NCBI GenBank assembly: GCA_964386565.1
Contig: CAYLRU010000001.1
Coordinates: 1-64,000, forward strand
Source: CAYLRU01 sp964386565
GTDB taxonomy: Bacteria > Desulfobacterota > Desulfobacteria > Desulfobacterales > UBA5616
Direction of reading: 5' to 3'
Length of the DNA stretch: 64,000 bases
The position numbers were made by a program, and so were the translations under genes. Positions 35,378-43,517 of this stretch are shown here, piece after piece (the first letter of the stretch is position 1; each line of letters starts with the position of its first letter). Below the pieces are notes generated by a model. That model made no database searches and was not told where the DNA came from. It was given only the letters and a program-made list of their open reading frames with translations.

Positions 35378-36130
35378 TTATTTGTCGTCCAGCGTAAATT
35401 TCCATGCACAATACCATTCTTCCGGGTGTTTGTCCGGCGGGCAGCCCACGCATTCCGTTTTAATGCGCGGATCAATGGTCTTTGCAAAATACGGATATTC
35501 CACCATCCCGGCGGACTTGCACGGGTAATCCGCAAGTCCTTTCCGCTTTCTTGCGGCCTGGACGCGACAGTCAACCATATAAAAAATTATCGTATTTTCA
35601 CTGACCCGTTCTATGCTCTGCTGATTAATAAACGCATACATCCGAAATGCAAGCGCCGTTGTTAACGCCTGCATCCCCCCTTTTTCGGGCAGGTTAAGCA
35701 ACTCTTTAATTCTATGGGCTTCATATGGCGAATACCGTGTCCAACAGGTGTCGTTGCATCTTTTGGCATCATTCATGCCCCATTTCTTTTCAACCGCCTG
35801 AAACCAGATGCCGTCATTGGCGAGCCAATTGATGCCGATGGTTTTCACCAGATCCAGCAATTGTTCCCGTGAAAGATCATACAGAAAAGCCGGAATACCG
35901 TTTGAGATTGGAATGTCCAGCGCCTTGGCCAGCCGCCCGAGCTGGTTTTTCGCTGACAGGTCCCACACATCCCTTTCCATCTCAACGGCTTTTTCAAAGC
36001 CGAACTGGTGTTCAGCCTGGGCAAACCACATCCCGTAATGCATAATGATCCTTCGAAATGCATCCACCGCCAGCTTGACCAAAAGATCGTTGTCTGCCGA
36101 TTTTACGGGGTCGTTGTCTGAAGCGTCCAT
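35378..36130 (-). CDS. DUF6125-like cytosolic protein
   Basis: 250 aa, AAGGAAAAAGGC before ATG 36130. No signal peptide or membrane helix. The sequence begins with HYGMWFAQAEHQFGFEKAVEMERDVW, and the C-terminal third is Cys-rich (CNDTCWTRYSP, VDCRVQAARKRKGL, CKSAG, ECVGCPPDKH, WYCAWKF). This matches, from memory, a desulfobacterial cytosolic family (DUF6125). The cysteine pattern suggests metal or Fe-S binding. No pathway is implied by its neighbours (a YkgJ protein and a thiolase). Confidence 0.6.
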   Translation of the reverse strand: MDASDNDPVKSADNDLLVKLAVDAFRRIIMHYGMWFAQAEHQFGFEKAVEMERDVWDLSAKNQLGRLAKALDIPISNGIPAFLYDLSREQLLDLVKTIGINWLANDGIWFQAVEKKWGMNDAKRCNDTCWTRYSPYEAHRIKELLNLPEKGGMQALTTALAFRMYAFINQQSIERVSENTIIFYMVDCRVQAARKRKGLADYPCKSAGMVEYPYFAKTIDPRIKTECVGCPPDKHPEEWYCAWKFTLDDK

Positions 36131-36190
36131 GCCTTTTTCCTTAATCCTGTGTCCTTAAAAGCCCACAGGTAAAACCCATTCCGAAAAAAA

Positions 36191-36241
36191 GCAAGGCTTC
36201 TCCCCTAAAGCTGTTTAACGCTTTGAAATGAGAAGCCTTGC
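36191..36241. terminator. Bidirectional terminator hairpin
   Basis: GCAAGGCTTCTC (36191-36202) pairs perfectly with GAGAAGCCTTGC (36230-36241); AAAAAAA precedes and CGTTTTT follows, so T-runs exist in both directions. It lies between the minus-strand thiolase gene and the DUF6125-like gene. Confidence 0.7.
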
Positions 36242-36307
36242 CGTTTTTCCGCTATCGTTCATCCGAACGACGGTTTTCCGAACCGCCGAGTAAAAAGATG
36301 TGAAAAA

Positions 36308-36343
36308 GACGGCTGTCGTTTATTTACCGATATGGCAGCCGTC
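36308..36343 (-). terminator. Terminator of the thiolase operon
   Basis: GACGGCTG (36308-36315) pairs with CAGCCGTC (36336-36343), 11 nt beyond the thiolase stop. Read on the minus strand, the stem is followed by TTTTTC. Confidence 0.65.
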
Positions 36344-36353
36344 GTACATTGTT

Positions 36354-37562
36354 TTATTCCGTCCCGACGATGGAAATGGCCGCAACATTCTGGGCCGGGG
36401 AGCCGCCGAGATTATGGGTCAGTCCGTAACGGCGCTCGTTTTTAACTTTCCGTTCCTCAGGCACTCTGTCCAGAAGCTGCTCATACATGGCATAAATCAT
36501 CCGCAGTCCGGAAGCGCCGATGGGATGCCCGTAGCATTTCAGACCGCCGTCCACCTGGCAGGGTGTTTCTCCGTCGAGATCATAGAAGCCGCTCATGACG
36601 TCTTCGTAAGCACCGCCCTTGGGAGAAATGTGGAGGTCTTCCATGGTCACGAATTCCGTAATGGAAAAACAGTCATGGACTTCCATCATGTTGATTTCTT
36701 TTCGTGGATCCTTGATCCCCGCCTCTTCGTAGGCTTTTGTCGCCGCCCTGCGTGTTGTTGCAAAGTGGGCACCGTCCCAGGTATTAAAAGTCGATTCTTC
36801 GCCGGAACTTACGGCAACCTGAAGCGCCTTGACTTTCACGATATCCTGGTTGGGTTTTAAACTTTTTGCAATCTCCGGCGTGGTGACGATGGCACAGGCA
36901 GCGCCGTCGCTGACCCCGCAGCAGTCGAACAGCCCAAGGGGATAGGCAATCATCGGTGCTGCCTTGCATTGTTCTTCCGAAATAGGTCTTCTTAAGTGCG
37001 CTTTGGGATTTATGGCCCCGTTTGCATGACTTTTCGAGGAGACATGGGAAATGGCATCCTTGATTTTTTCCATGGGGATTTTCCATTTCCTGGCATAAGC
37101 CGTTGCCAGTTGGGCGAACATACCCGGAGCGGAACCGTTAAAGCCCATCATGAACGCATTTACACCACCGCCTACGCCACCGGGAAGACCACCGTATCCG
37201 GTGTCTTTTAATTTCTCTACACCCAGTGCCAACACCATGTCATAGACCCCTGCAGCCACTGAATAACAGGCGGCCCTGAATGCTTCCGTTGCTGTTGCGC
37301 AGAAGTTTTCCGTCCGTGTTACCGGGATATACGGCAGATGCAGTGTTGTCGCCAGCGGTGTTGCGCCCCGTCCGATATTCACGTCAATGAAATGGGCTCC
37401 CAAGTATGCCGCCTGGATTTCCTTTTTCTCAATACCCGCATCGGCCAGGCACTCGGTAAATGCTTCCACCATAAGATCTTCTGCGCCCGATTCCCATCTT
37501 TCACCGAAACGGGTGCACCCCATACCTAAAATTGCCACTTTATCTTTGATTCCGTCAGCCAT
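36354..37562 (-). CDS. Thiolase family protein (SCP-x-like)
   Basis: 402 aa; ATG 37562 abuts the stop of the previous gene with AGGAGG inside that gene, so the two are coupled. The thiolase nucleophile is in NFCATATEAFRAAC, and conserved CGVSDGAA, EVHDCFSITEF (general His), GGLKCYGHPIGASG (His) and HNLGGSPAQNVAA are intact; an active thiolase is expected. It resembles the SCP-x/archaeal acetoacetyl-CoA thiolase type, which forms complexes with HMG-CoA synthase-like and DUF35 proteins. Cleavage or condensation of a 3-oxoacyl-CoA is the inferred reaction. Last gene of a two-gene operon. Confidence 0.85.
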   Translation of the reverse strand: MADGIKDKVAILGMGCTRFGERWESGAEDLMVEAFTECLADAGIEKKEIQAAYLGAHFIDVNIGRGATPLATTLHLPYIPVTRTENFCATATEAFRAACYSVAAGVYDMVLALGVEKLKDTGYGGLPGGVGGGVNAFMMGFNGSAPGMFAQLATAYARKWKIPMEKIKDAISHVSSKSHANGAINPKAHLRRPISEEQCKAAPMIAYPLGLFDCCGVSDGAACAIVTTPEIAKSLKPNQDIVKVKALQVAVSSGEESTFNTWDGAHFATTRRAATKAYEEAGIKDPRKEINMMEVHDCFSITEFVTMEDLHISPKGGAYEDVMSGFYDLDGETPCQVDGGLKCYGHPIGASGLRMIYAMYEQLLDRVPEERKVKNERRYGLTHNLGGSPAQNVAAISIVGTE

Positions 37563-39020
37563 TTACTTCACCTCCTTTACGGGAACAGCCTTCCAGAAGT
37601 ATCCGGAAATGTCCCTTTTAGCATCATAATACTTCCTTCGAAAGCTCATGGTTACAGGCATATCCGTCGACAAATCATCGAGGTTGCAGTCCGTTATATC
37701 AAACATGAACTTTCCCCCTCCTTCAAATTCGATCTGCCCGTAAATTGACGGGGGATCGTATGATGCGGCCAGATTGTCGCCCGTGTAGCTGGCGATTGTT
37801 CCGGTTTTGTCGGAAAACCGAATGGGATCCATTTTTCCAACAGCACCGCAATCCGGGTTAACGCAAATTCGTTGCGGCGGAATCTGGGGTGTGCCGCATT
37901 CCCGGCACTTGGTTCCCCATAATCCAAGTATGAATTTACGGAGCCGGAAAAGAGATGACCAGCGAGTCCATTGGTCTTCTTCCATCCGAAGTCCGAAATC
38001 GGCCGGAAGAATATCCCGCCAAACGAGCATCTTGGTGTAATTATCCAGCTCCGCCCTGTTGGCCAGGCTTCCTGAAATACCCTTGGCGCCCTTTTTATCC
38101 ATAATCGCCTCTGTTACTTCAAAACAAATGGCATCGCATCCGCTCCCGTAACTGACAACCATGATCTTGTCGCCGGGCTTGGCCTCTTCAAGAGCCGCAA
38201 CCAGCATCACCAGAGAATGGGGCGTACCGGATTCACCGATTTCCGCCTGAAGATTGCTCTGCTCCTGTTCCGGTGTAATCCCCAATACCTTGTTCAGTTT
38301 TTTCCGGGCAGCCGGGTAGTGGCAGGGATAGATCACTTTGGCAAAATCAGACATGGCCATGCCCGTTTTTTTCAGCAATCCCTTTACCGCCGTAGACACG
38401 AACTCGTCAAAACCCAGGTCCCGAATCCATCGGTCTTCCCATTGTCGATCATATTTGGCGTAAGCACCGCGATAATGGTCACCGAAATCCACGGTCAATG
38501 AGTAAGCGTCCTTGTACTCGGCAATAACATTTTCACTGCCAACCATAAACGACGCGGCTGCATCACCGAAAATCATTTCCTGTGGAGATGCGGGTTTCCC
38601 CAGTCGGCAATCCGATGTGGTAACCAGAATGTTGTTCAGGCGTTTGGCCTCAACACCTTCCATAGCGGAAAGGAGTGCGGTGGTCCCGGCTTTAAGGCCC
38701 CCGCTGAAATCCGCGCAACGAACATTCTCGTCCAGGCCCAGCGCACCGGAAACGATTCCGGCGTTCAACCGCTCCTTGTACGGCATGGTCGTAGAGGCAA
38801 AATAAACCGCATCCACCTTCTCCCGTTCAATTCCCGTTAATGCGTCACTGCCTGCCGCAACCGCCATGGTGATGCTGTCTTCATCAAAATTGGCAACTGC
38901 TTTCTCTCCTCTGGCAAGCCCGATGTTTCCTGCGTTCATCCATCCGATACCTGCGTAGATCGCCCCCCGGTTTAACCGATAACGCGGCACATAGCCGCCA
39001 TAAGAACAAATTCCGAACAT
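37563..39020 (-). CDS. HMG-CoA synthase-like protein fused to DUF35 (zinc ribbon plus OB fold)
   Basis: ATG 39020 (485 aa) has AAAGGAGGTCTT just upstream. Residues 1-355 have the HMG-CoA synthase/KAS III fold (SYGGYVPRYRLNR, GDAAASFMVG, YPCHYPAARKKLNKVLG). The KAGT motif that normally follows the catalytic Cys is preceded by Leu109 (GGLKAGTTALL), while archaeal enzymes have ACKAGT, so the canonical nucleophile seems absent. Residues about 364-485 are DUF35: zinc ribbon CRECG...CVNPDC, then an OB-like domain. In archaea three separate proteins, thiolase, synthase and DUF35, form one complex; here two are fused and the third is the next gene. The pathway is unclear. Confidence 0.8.
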   Translation of the reverse strand: MFGICSYGGYVPRYRLNRGAIYAGIGWMNAGNIGLARGEKAVANFDEDSITMAVAAGSDALTGIEREKVDAVYFASTTMPYKERLNAGIVSGALGLDENVRCADFSGGLKAGTTALLSAMEGVEAKRLNNILVTTSDCRLGKPASPQEMIFGDAAASFMVGSENVIAEYKDAYSLTVDFGDHYRGAYAKYDRQWEDRWIRDLGFDEFVSTAVKGLLKKTGMAMSDFAKVIYPCHYPAARKKLNKVLGITPEQEQSNLQAEIGESGTPHSLVMLVAALEEAKPGDKIMVVSYGSGCDAICFEVTEAIMDKKGAKGISGSLANRAELDNYTKMLVWRDILPADFGLRMEEDQWTRWSSLFRLRKFILGLWGTKCRECGTPQIPPQRICVNPDCGAVGKMDPIRFSDKTGTIASYTGDNLAASYDPPSIYGQIEFEGGGKFMFDITDCNLDDLSTDMPVTMSFRRKYYDAKRDISGYFWKAVPVKEVK

Positions 39021-39233
39021 AAGACCTCCTTTCAAAAATGAATAAATTTATCGGGTTAATGTCGTATCTGTTTATCCTCCTTTCATGGGGTATAGGTAAT
39101 ATTGTTTAAGATCGGTATTAACCCGGCCAAAAAAACAAAAAAATTGCTCTTATACCATCTTTTTTTTACATAAACCGTATGTTTTTAAAACATCTTCCTT
39201 TTTTAAATATTCTTTACCCGGTCTTTGATATTG

Positions 39234-39356
39234 TCATTGCCCGGCAATATCTCCGGCATTTTTTCGAAAAGTCTGATGACGTGATACCTGAAACGATACA
39301 AACAAAAAAGTTCCGATAAAGATATCGGTTATCCGCATCCCATTGTTTTTTGCCAT
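39234..39356 (-). CDS. Possible 40-residue hydrophobic peptide
   Basis: ATG 39356 has AGGAGAG 8 nt upstream. The predicted product begins MAKNNGMRITDIFIGTFLF and ends in a polar tail, so a single short membrane segment is possible. It lies alone in a 576-bp non-coding region. The evidence is only the ribosome-binding site and the hydrophobic block; it could be chance. Confidence 0.25.
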   Translation of the reverse strand: MAKNNGMRITDIFIGTFLFVSFQVSRHQTFRKNAGDIAGQ

Positions 39357-39452
39357 GTGTATATCTCTCCTGATAATGACGGGCTTGATTGTTTTTTGTA
39401 AAAAATCCATTGTGTTGTACGGATGCGAAATCACCGCTCATTTCTTTAAGAG

Positions 39453-39481
39453 TTGACTAATCCGCCTGTTTTCACTATACA
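39453..39481 (+). promoter_or_regulatory. Sigma70-type promoter of the ACT-domain gene
   Basis: TTGACT (39453-39458), 17-nt spacer, TATACA (39476-39481), with about 110 nt of leader before the start at 39597. Confidence 0.65.
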
Positions 39482-39539
39482 GTATTGTAAAAAAAAGCGG
39501 CGCTTCCCGACAAAACAGGGAAGGATTCGTCAACCGATC

Positions 39540-39568
39540 GGATGCAACGCCGGTTTTGACCGGCATCC
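39540..39568 (+). promoter_or_regulatory. Leader hairpin upstream of the ACT-domain gene
   Basis: GGATG (39540-39544) and CCGG (39550-39553) pair with CCGG-CATCC (39560-39568), with a short bulge and a TTTTGA loop, 28 nt before the ACT gene. A smaller CTTCCC/GGGAAG hairpin precedes it. Could regulate expression; no T-run. Confidence 0.35.
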
Positions 39569-39596
39569 ATATCGTTTATTAAACAAGGAGATCATC

Positions 39597-40082
39597 ATGA
39601 TTCGAACTGAAATATCACTCTTTTTAAAAAACGCTCCCGGAGAACTGGGCAAACTGGCATTGTTGTTTTCAGAAGCAGGTATCAATATCGACGCCCTCAC
39701 GATACAGGACGCTTCAAGTTATGTCAAAGAACTGTTCATGGCCCGGGGAAAATCCTTAAAAAGAATTGCCTCTGCTGCAAGTTACAATTCCATGAGAAAA
39801 GATTCAGCAGAATTTGCCCTGATTCGCCTTTTGGCCGACAATACGGACAAGGCTTTGGATTTATTGTCAAAAAATGAGTATTTGTTTGATATCATCCCTG
39901 TCATTGCCTTGGAACTCGAAAACAAGCCCGGCTCCCTGGCCGAAGTCGCCCGGACATTCGGTGAAGAAGGCATCAATATCAACTATGTTTATGGTTCGGT
40001 TTCCTCACCGGATGAAAAATGCCTGTTTGTCTTCTGCCCTGAAGATATAGAACATGCCGCCGGAATTTTCAAAGATCAATAA
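39597..40082 (+). CDS. Tandem ACT-domain protein
   Basis: ATG 39597 (161 aa) after AACAAGGAG. Two ACT modules: about 1-70 (TEISLFLKNAPGELGKLALLFSEAGINIDALTIQ) and about 98-161 (IPVIALELENKPGSLAEVARTFGEEGININYVYG); both begin with the typical ligand-loop motif (N/K-x-PGxLxxL/VxxxFxExGINI). No catalytic domain. ACT pairs bind amino acids and regulate enzymes or transporters; candidates include branched-chain or aromatic amino acid sensing, but the ligand is not evident. It is expressed alone, from a good promoter, convergent with hbd. Confidence 0.82.
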   Translation: MIRTEISLFLKNAPGELGKLALLFSEAGINIDALTIQDASSYVKELFMARGKSLKRIASAASYNSMRKDSAEFALIRLLADNTDKALDLLSKNEYLFDIIPVIALELENKPGSLAEVARTFGEEGININYVYGSVSSPDEKCLFVFCPEDIEHAAGIFKDQ

Positions 40083-40103
40083 ACCGCTTTTTATAAAGCC
40101 GGT

Positions 40104-40135
40104 AACCGGAAGGGGCTTTTGGTCCCTTTCCGGTT
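40104..40135. terminator. Hairpin between convergent ACT and hbd genes
   Basis: AACCGGA-AGGG pairs with CCCTTTCCGGTT across an 8-nt loop, with one unpaired base, 21 nt after the ACT stop. No long T-run, but it is the only strong hairpin in the 100-bp convergent gap. Confidence 0.5.
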
Positions 40136-40182
40136 GGTTAGACCCCCCTCACACCTTCCATAAGCCCCCGACACAGCTCACG

Positions 40183-41031
40183 TTAATATTCGTAAAAACC
40201 CCGGCCGGTTTTTCTGCCCAGCCGTCCGGCCTCTACGTATTTTCGAAGCAGGGGGCACGGTCGATACTTGGAGTCTTGAAACCCCTGGTAAAGGGTTTCC
40301 ATTATCGCCAGGCAGGTATCCAGGCCGATTAAGTCCGCCAATGCCAGAGGCCCCATGGGATGATTCATTCCCAGCTTCATAACGGTATCGATATCCTCCC
40401 GTTTTCCCACACCGTGATATAAACAATACACCGCCTCGTTAATCATCGGCAACAAAATTCTGTTCGCGATAAAACCCGGGTAATCATTTGCCTCGGCAGG
40501 TGTTTTTCCAAACCGGATGGAAAGGTCCCATGTGGTCTTAAAGGTTTCGTCGGATGTATCCAGTCCCCGAATGACCTCTACGAGCTTCATTACCGGAACA
40601 GGATTCATGAAATGCATGCCGATGACCCTGTCCGGCCGTTTTGTCCGGGCGGCAATGCGCCCGATGGGAATGGAAGAGGTGTTTGTTGCCAAAATCACCT
40701 TGGAATCGCATATCCCATCCAGTGATTTAAAAATTTCGAATTTAACCGGCTCGTTTTCCGTCGCAGCTTCCACCACGAAATCCGCTTTTGCCATATCGTT
40801 CAAATCGGTGGTCGTTTCAATCCGTTTCAGCGTATCTGCTTTTTCTTCAGCTGTTATTTTGTTCTTATCAACGCTTCGAGACAAATTCTTTTCAATTACA
40901 CTGATCCCCTTTTCGACGAATTCCTGTTGGATGTCGTGCATAATGACATTCAACCCGCTTCGGGCTGCTACCTGAGCAATGCCGTTGCCCATCTGCCCGG
41001 CTCCGATTATTCCGAATGTTTTAACATCCAT
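40183..41031 (-). CDS. hbd: 3-hydroxybutyryl-CoA (3-hydroxyacyl-CoA) dehydrogenase
   Basis: 282 aa, AAAGGAG before ATG 41031. NAD-binding fold at the N terminus (FGIIGAGQMGNGIAQVAARSG), then EAATENEPVKFEIFKSLD, GMHFMNPVPVMKLVEVIRG (catalytic His region) and GKTPAEANDYPGFIANRI, ending in the standard dimerisation domain (LGMNHPMGPLALADLIGLD). Interconverts acetoacetyl-CoA and 3-hydroxybutyryl-CoA in butyrate metabolism or PHB chemistry. Third gene of the TetR-thiolase-hbd operon, 78 nt after the thiolase gene. The pairing with acetyl-CoA acetyltransferase points to the C2-to-C4 condensation or its reverse. Confidence 0.92.
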   Translation of the reverse strand: MDVKTFGIIGAGQMGNGIAQVAARSGLNVIMHDIQQEFVEKGISVIEKNLSRSVDKNKITAEEKADTLKRIETTTDLNDMAKADFVVEAATENEPVKFEIFKSLDGICDSKVILATNTSSIPIGRIAARTKRPDRVIGMHFMNPVPVMKLVEVIRGLDTSDETFKTTWDLSIRFGKTPAEANDYPGFIANRILLPMINEAVYCLYHGVGKREDIDTVMKLGMNHPMGPLALADLIGLDTCLAIMETLYQGFQDSKYRPCPLLRKYVEAGRLGRKTGRGFYEY

Positions 41032-41109
41032 TTTTTCTCCTTTGATAACAATCGTTTAAACCTTTTATGCCAGCCCTGGTAGACAGGGTGGAATACAGCC
41101 TCCCAAGAT

Positions 41110-42285
41110 CTATCGTTTTACAATCATCGCCACCGCTTCTCCACCGCCAAGGCATAAAGAAGCCAATCCGATCTTCTTGTCCTGCCTGATCATTTCATGA
41201 ATCAGGGTAACCAGGACACGGCATCCGCTGGCACCGATTGGATGGCCCAATGCCACGGACCCGCCGTTAACATTTACCTTGGCCGGATCCAGGTTAAGCT
41301 CTTTTAAGATTGCCACGGAAGATCCGGAAAACGCCTCGTTAATTTCAAAAAGATCAACCGCATCAATATCAATTCCTTCTTTTTTCAGGCATTTCGGAAT
41401 CGCCCAAATCGGCGCCACCAAAACATATTTCATGTCAATCCCGTATGATGCCTGTGCCCCGACAACGGCCATCACGTCGCATCCCAGCGCCTGGGCCTTT
41501 TCTCTTGACATCACGACCACGGCTGCGGCACCGTCACTGATGACGGATGCGTTCCCCGCCGTTCCGGTTCCGTCGGATTTGAATGCCGGTTTCATTTTAG
41601 ACAACGTGTCATATGTGGTTTCCCTTGGACACTCATCCCGGGAAAAAACAACCGGATCTTTTTTCCTTTGGGGAATCTCCACGGGCATGATTTCATCTGC
41701 AAATTTCCCTGAAGCAATGGAATCCAGCGCCCTGTGATAAGACCGGACTGCAAATCGATCCTGATCTTCTCGACTGACCCCGTATTTTTCAGCACACAAC
41801 TCGTTGGACATGCCCATATGAAAATCATTGACGATATCCCACAGTCCGTCATGGATCATATGGTCCTGAAGAACGCCCGCTCCCATGCGATACCCGAATC
41901 TCGCCTTTTCCAGATAATACGGTGCCATGCTCATGTTTTCCATTCCACCGGCCACGACTACATCCGCATCACCCAATTGAACGGCCTGGGCAGCCAGCAT
42001 CACGGACTTTAAAGATGAGCCACACACCTTGTTTATTGTCAGACATTCCGCCTCCCACGGCATTTCCGCTTTTACGGCTGCCTGCTTGGCGGGATTTTGA
42101 CCGTATCCACACGGCAAAACAATACCCATGATGACTTCATCGACTTCTTTGTTATCAATCCCCGCCCGGTGAACCGCTTCCTTGATCACCATGGCCCCGA
42201 GCGCTGTTGCCCCGATATGGCTTAAAGAACCGTTAAAACTTCCCAGGGGTGTTCGAACCGCACTGACGATGACCGCCTCTCTCAT
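41110..42285 (-). CDS. thl: Acetyl-CoA C-acetyltransferase (thiolase)
   Basis: 391 aa, AGGAGAAATCA before ATG 42285. Normal thiolase length, with catalytic Cys in NKVCGSSLKSVMLA, GGMENMSMAPYYL, the catalytic His in GGSVALGHPIGASGCRV and the second Cys in ASLCLGGGEAVAMIV. Condenses two acetyl-CoA to acetoacetyl-CoA, or cleaves it. The neighbouring hbd fits the same pathway. Encoded 18 nt after the TetR gene and thus under that operator's control. A distinct thiolase type from the SCP-x-like one at 36354. Confidence 0.93.
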   Translation of the reverse strand: MREAVIVSAVRTPLGSFNGSLSHIGATALGAMVIKEAVHRAGIDNKEVDEVIMGIVLPCGYGQNPAKQAAVKAEMPWEAECLTINKVCGSSLKSVMLAAQAVQLGDADVVVAGGMENMSMAPYYLEKARFGYRMGAGVLQDHMIHDGLWDIVNDFHMGMSNELCAEKYGVSREDQDRFAVRSYHRALDSIASGKFADEIMPVEIPQRKKDPVVFSRDECPRETTYDTLSKMKPAFKSDGTGTAGNASVISDGAAAVVVMSREKAQALGCDVMAVVGAQASYGIDMKYVLVAPIWAIPKCLKKEGIDIDAVDLFEINEAFSGSSVAILKELNLDPAKVNVNGGSVALGHPIGASGCRVLVTLIHEMIRQDKKIGLASLCLGGGEAVAMIVKR

Positions 42286-42303
42286 TGATTTCTCCTGCTA
42301 CAA

Positions 42304-43014
42304 TCATCTATAATCATCTGCCGGAATTTGGTCTTCAGCAGAGTCGCATGGCTCTCCATCGCCGCTATGGAGCTGTTTATCGATATATGCCATTATGAAT
42401 TTCGTTTGAGACTCGATATAGTCCTCTATCTTCCAGTCCCGGGCCAGTGCCCAGCGACGAAACGTCCACATGTGCGCCATAACGCTGATGTTGTGCGCCG
42501 TGAGTTGAACATGGTGGGCATTTGGTTTTTTTGAATCGCCTGCCTCAAAAATGGCTCGTACGACTTTTTCAAAAATAGCCGTGATCGCGAGTTCATTTGT
42601 CAAGACCCGTTTCCGCCATTCCCTTGTCAAAACATGGGTTTCCTGGTAAAGAAGGAGCATGTAATCACTTTTTCTGTGACAGGCCAGAAAATATTGCCGG
42701 ATCAATTCTTTCAACGCGGCTCTTCCCTTGGATCCTTTTGAGCATACGGACGCCAGTGCCTGTTCGATTTCCATGTAGATTGAATCCATTACCAGGTAAA
42801 GCACATCTTCCTTGGTGGCAAAATATTCATATAAAGACCCGATGGACAGGCGCGCAGCGCTGGCAATCTGCCTGGTTGTCGTCTTATCATAACCATTGAC
42901 GATAAAAAGACGAACCGCTGCATCGGCAATCTGCCGCCGTCTTCGCTCGACGAGTTCCGGATTTTTAATTTGCGTCGGGATGTCCCGGGTCCGATGTAGG
43001 TTTGACGTTACCAT
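42304..43014 (-). CDS. TetR/AcrR family transcriptional regulator
   Basis: I choose ATG 43014 (236 aa); a GTG at 43029 is possible. N-terminal TetR HTH: RRRQIADAAVRLFIVNGYDKTTTRQIASAARLSIGSLYEYFATKEDVLYLV, a textbook helix 2-3-4 with the YxYFxxKE motif. The larger C-terminal domain should bind an acyl-CoA or similar ligand (inference from regulon). A palindrome of 6+2+6 bp, TGAGCGAGCGCTCA, lies 37 bp upstream. A related palindrome follows the -10 of the divergent decarboxylase operon. It is first in an operon with thl and hbd, so autoregulation is likely. Confidence 0.9.
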   Translation of the reverse strand: MVTSNLHRTRDIPTQIKNPELVERRRRQIADAAVRLFIVNGYDKTTTRQIASAARLSIGSLYEYFATKEDVLYLVMDSIYMEIEQALASVCSKGSKGRAALKELIRQYFLACHRKSDYMLLLYQETHVLTREWRKRVLTNELAITAIFEKVVRAIFEAGDSKKPNAHHVQLTAHNISVMAHMWTFRRWALARDWKIEDYIESQTKFIMAYIDKQLHSGDGEPCDSAEDQIPADDYR

Positions 43015-43051
43015 TCGATAAATAACCACCGTGTGCTAATTGACAAAATTT

Positions 43052-43065
43052 TGAGCGAGCGCTCA
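43052..43065. promoter_or_regulatory. TetR operator candidate 1
   Basis: TGAGCGAGCGCTCA: TGAGCG and CGCTCA flank 2 bp. Located between the TetR gene and the divergent operon, just upstream of the TetR start. Same layout as 43257-43270. Confidence 0.6.
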
Positions 43066-43218
43066 TTTCATATGGATTAACAATATCCTTTTTTGATGTC
43101 AAGGCTTTTCATCAGGGGATGAAAATTTATACCTGAATATTACAAGAGATGAAAGCCGCCTTTAATAATCAAAGCGTATATGCCCTTGCCGCGGCTATTA
43201 TAAAATTAGAAAAAAATA

Positions 43219-43247
43219 TTGACAAAGTTCCTTTCTCAAAATATAAA
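43219..43247 (+). promoter_or_regulatory. Strong sigma70-type promoter of the decarboxylase operon
   Basis: TTGACA (43219-43224), 17-nt spacer, TATAAA (43242-43247). Near-consensus; transcription would begin at about 43254, leaving a leader of roughly 260 nt ahead of the beta-subunit gene. Confidence 0.75.
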
Positions 43248-43256
43248 AGGCGTTGT

Positions 43257-43270
43257 CGAGCGGCCGCTCA
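43257..43270. promoter_or_regulatory. TetR operator candidate 2
   Basis: CGAGCGGCCGCTCA contains the perfect palindrome GAGCGGCCGCTC and differs from operator 1 at three positions only. Its position right after the -10 would block transcription initiation when occupied. Confidence 0.6.
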
Positions 43271-43517
43271 CTAATCATAATATCTTAAAATTTAAAGATA
43301 TTTTTTGTTTTACACGATACGAAACGCCGGCTGGAAGCGATGACGGTACACTGCGCCTTATTTACCGGAAACGCTCATCTTGGCTATTTTCCGCCACAGC
43401 CCGCCGGATTAACCAGGTGCGGCCAGTAATTGACAGGTTCACCCTGGCAAGATAGAAGACAGCCGTATTCACGTAAAAAGAGAACGTAAAAACCCTCATC
43501 AGAAAGGAGAATATAAA

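Noticed and set aside
36300..36860. Plus-strand frame opposite the SCP-x thiolase
   Set aside because: Antisense shadow of conserved thiolase motifs.
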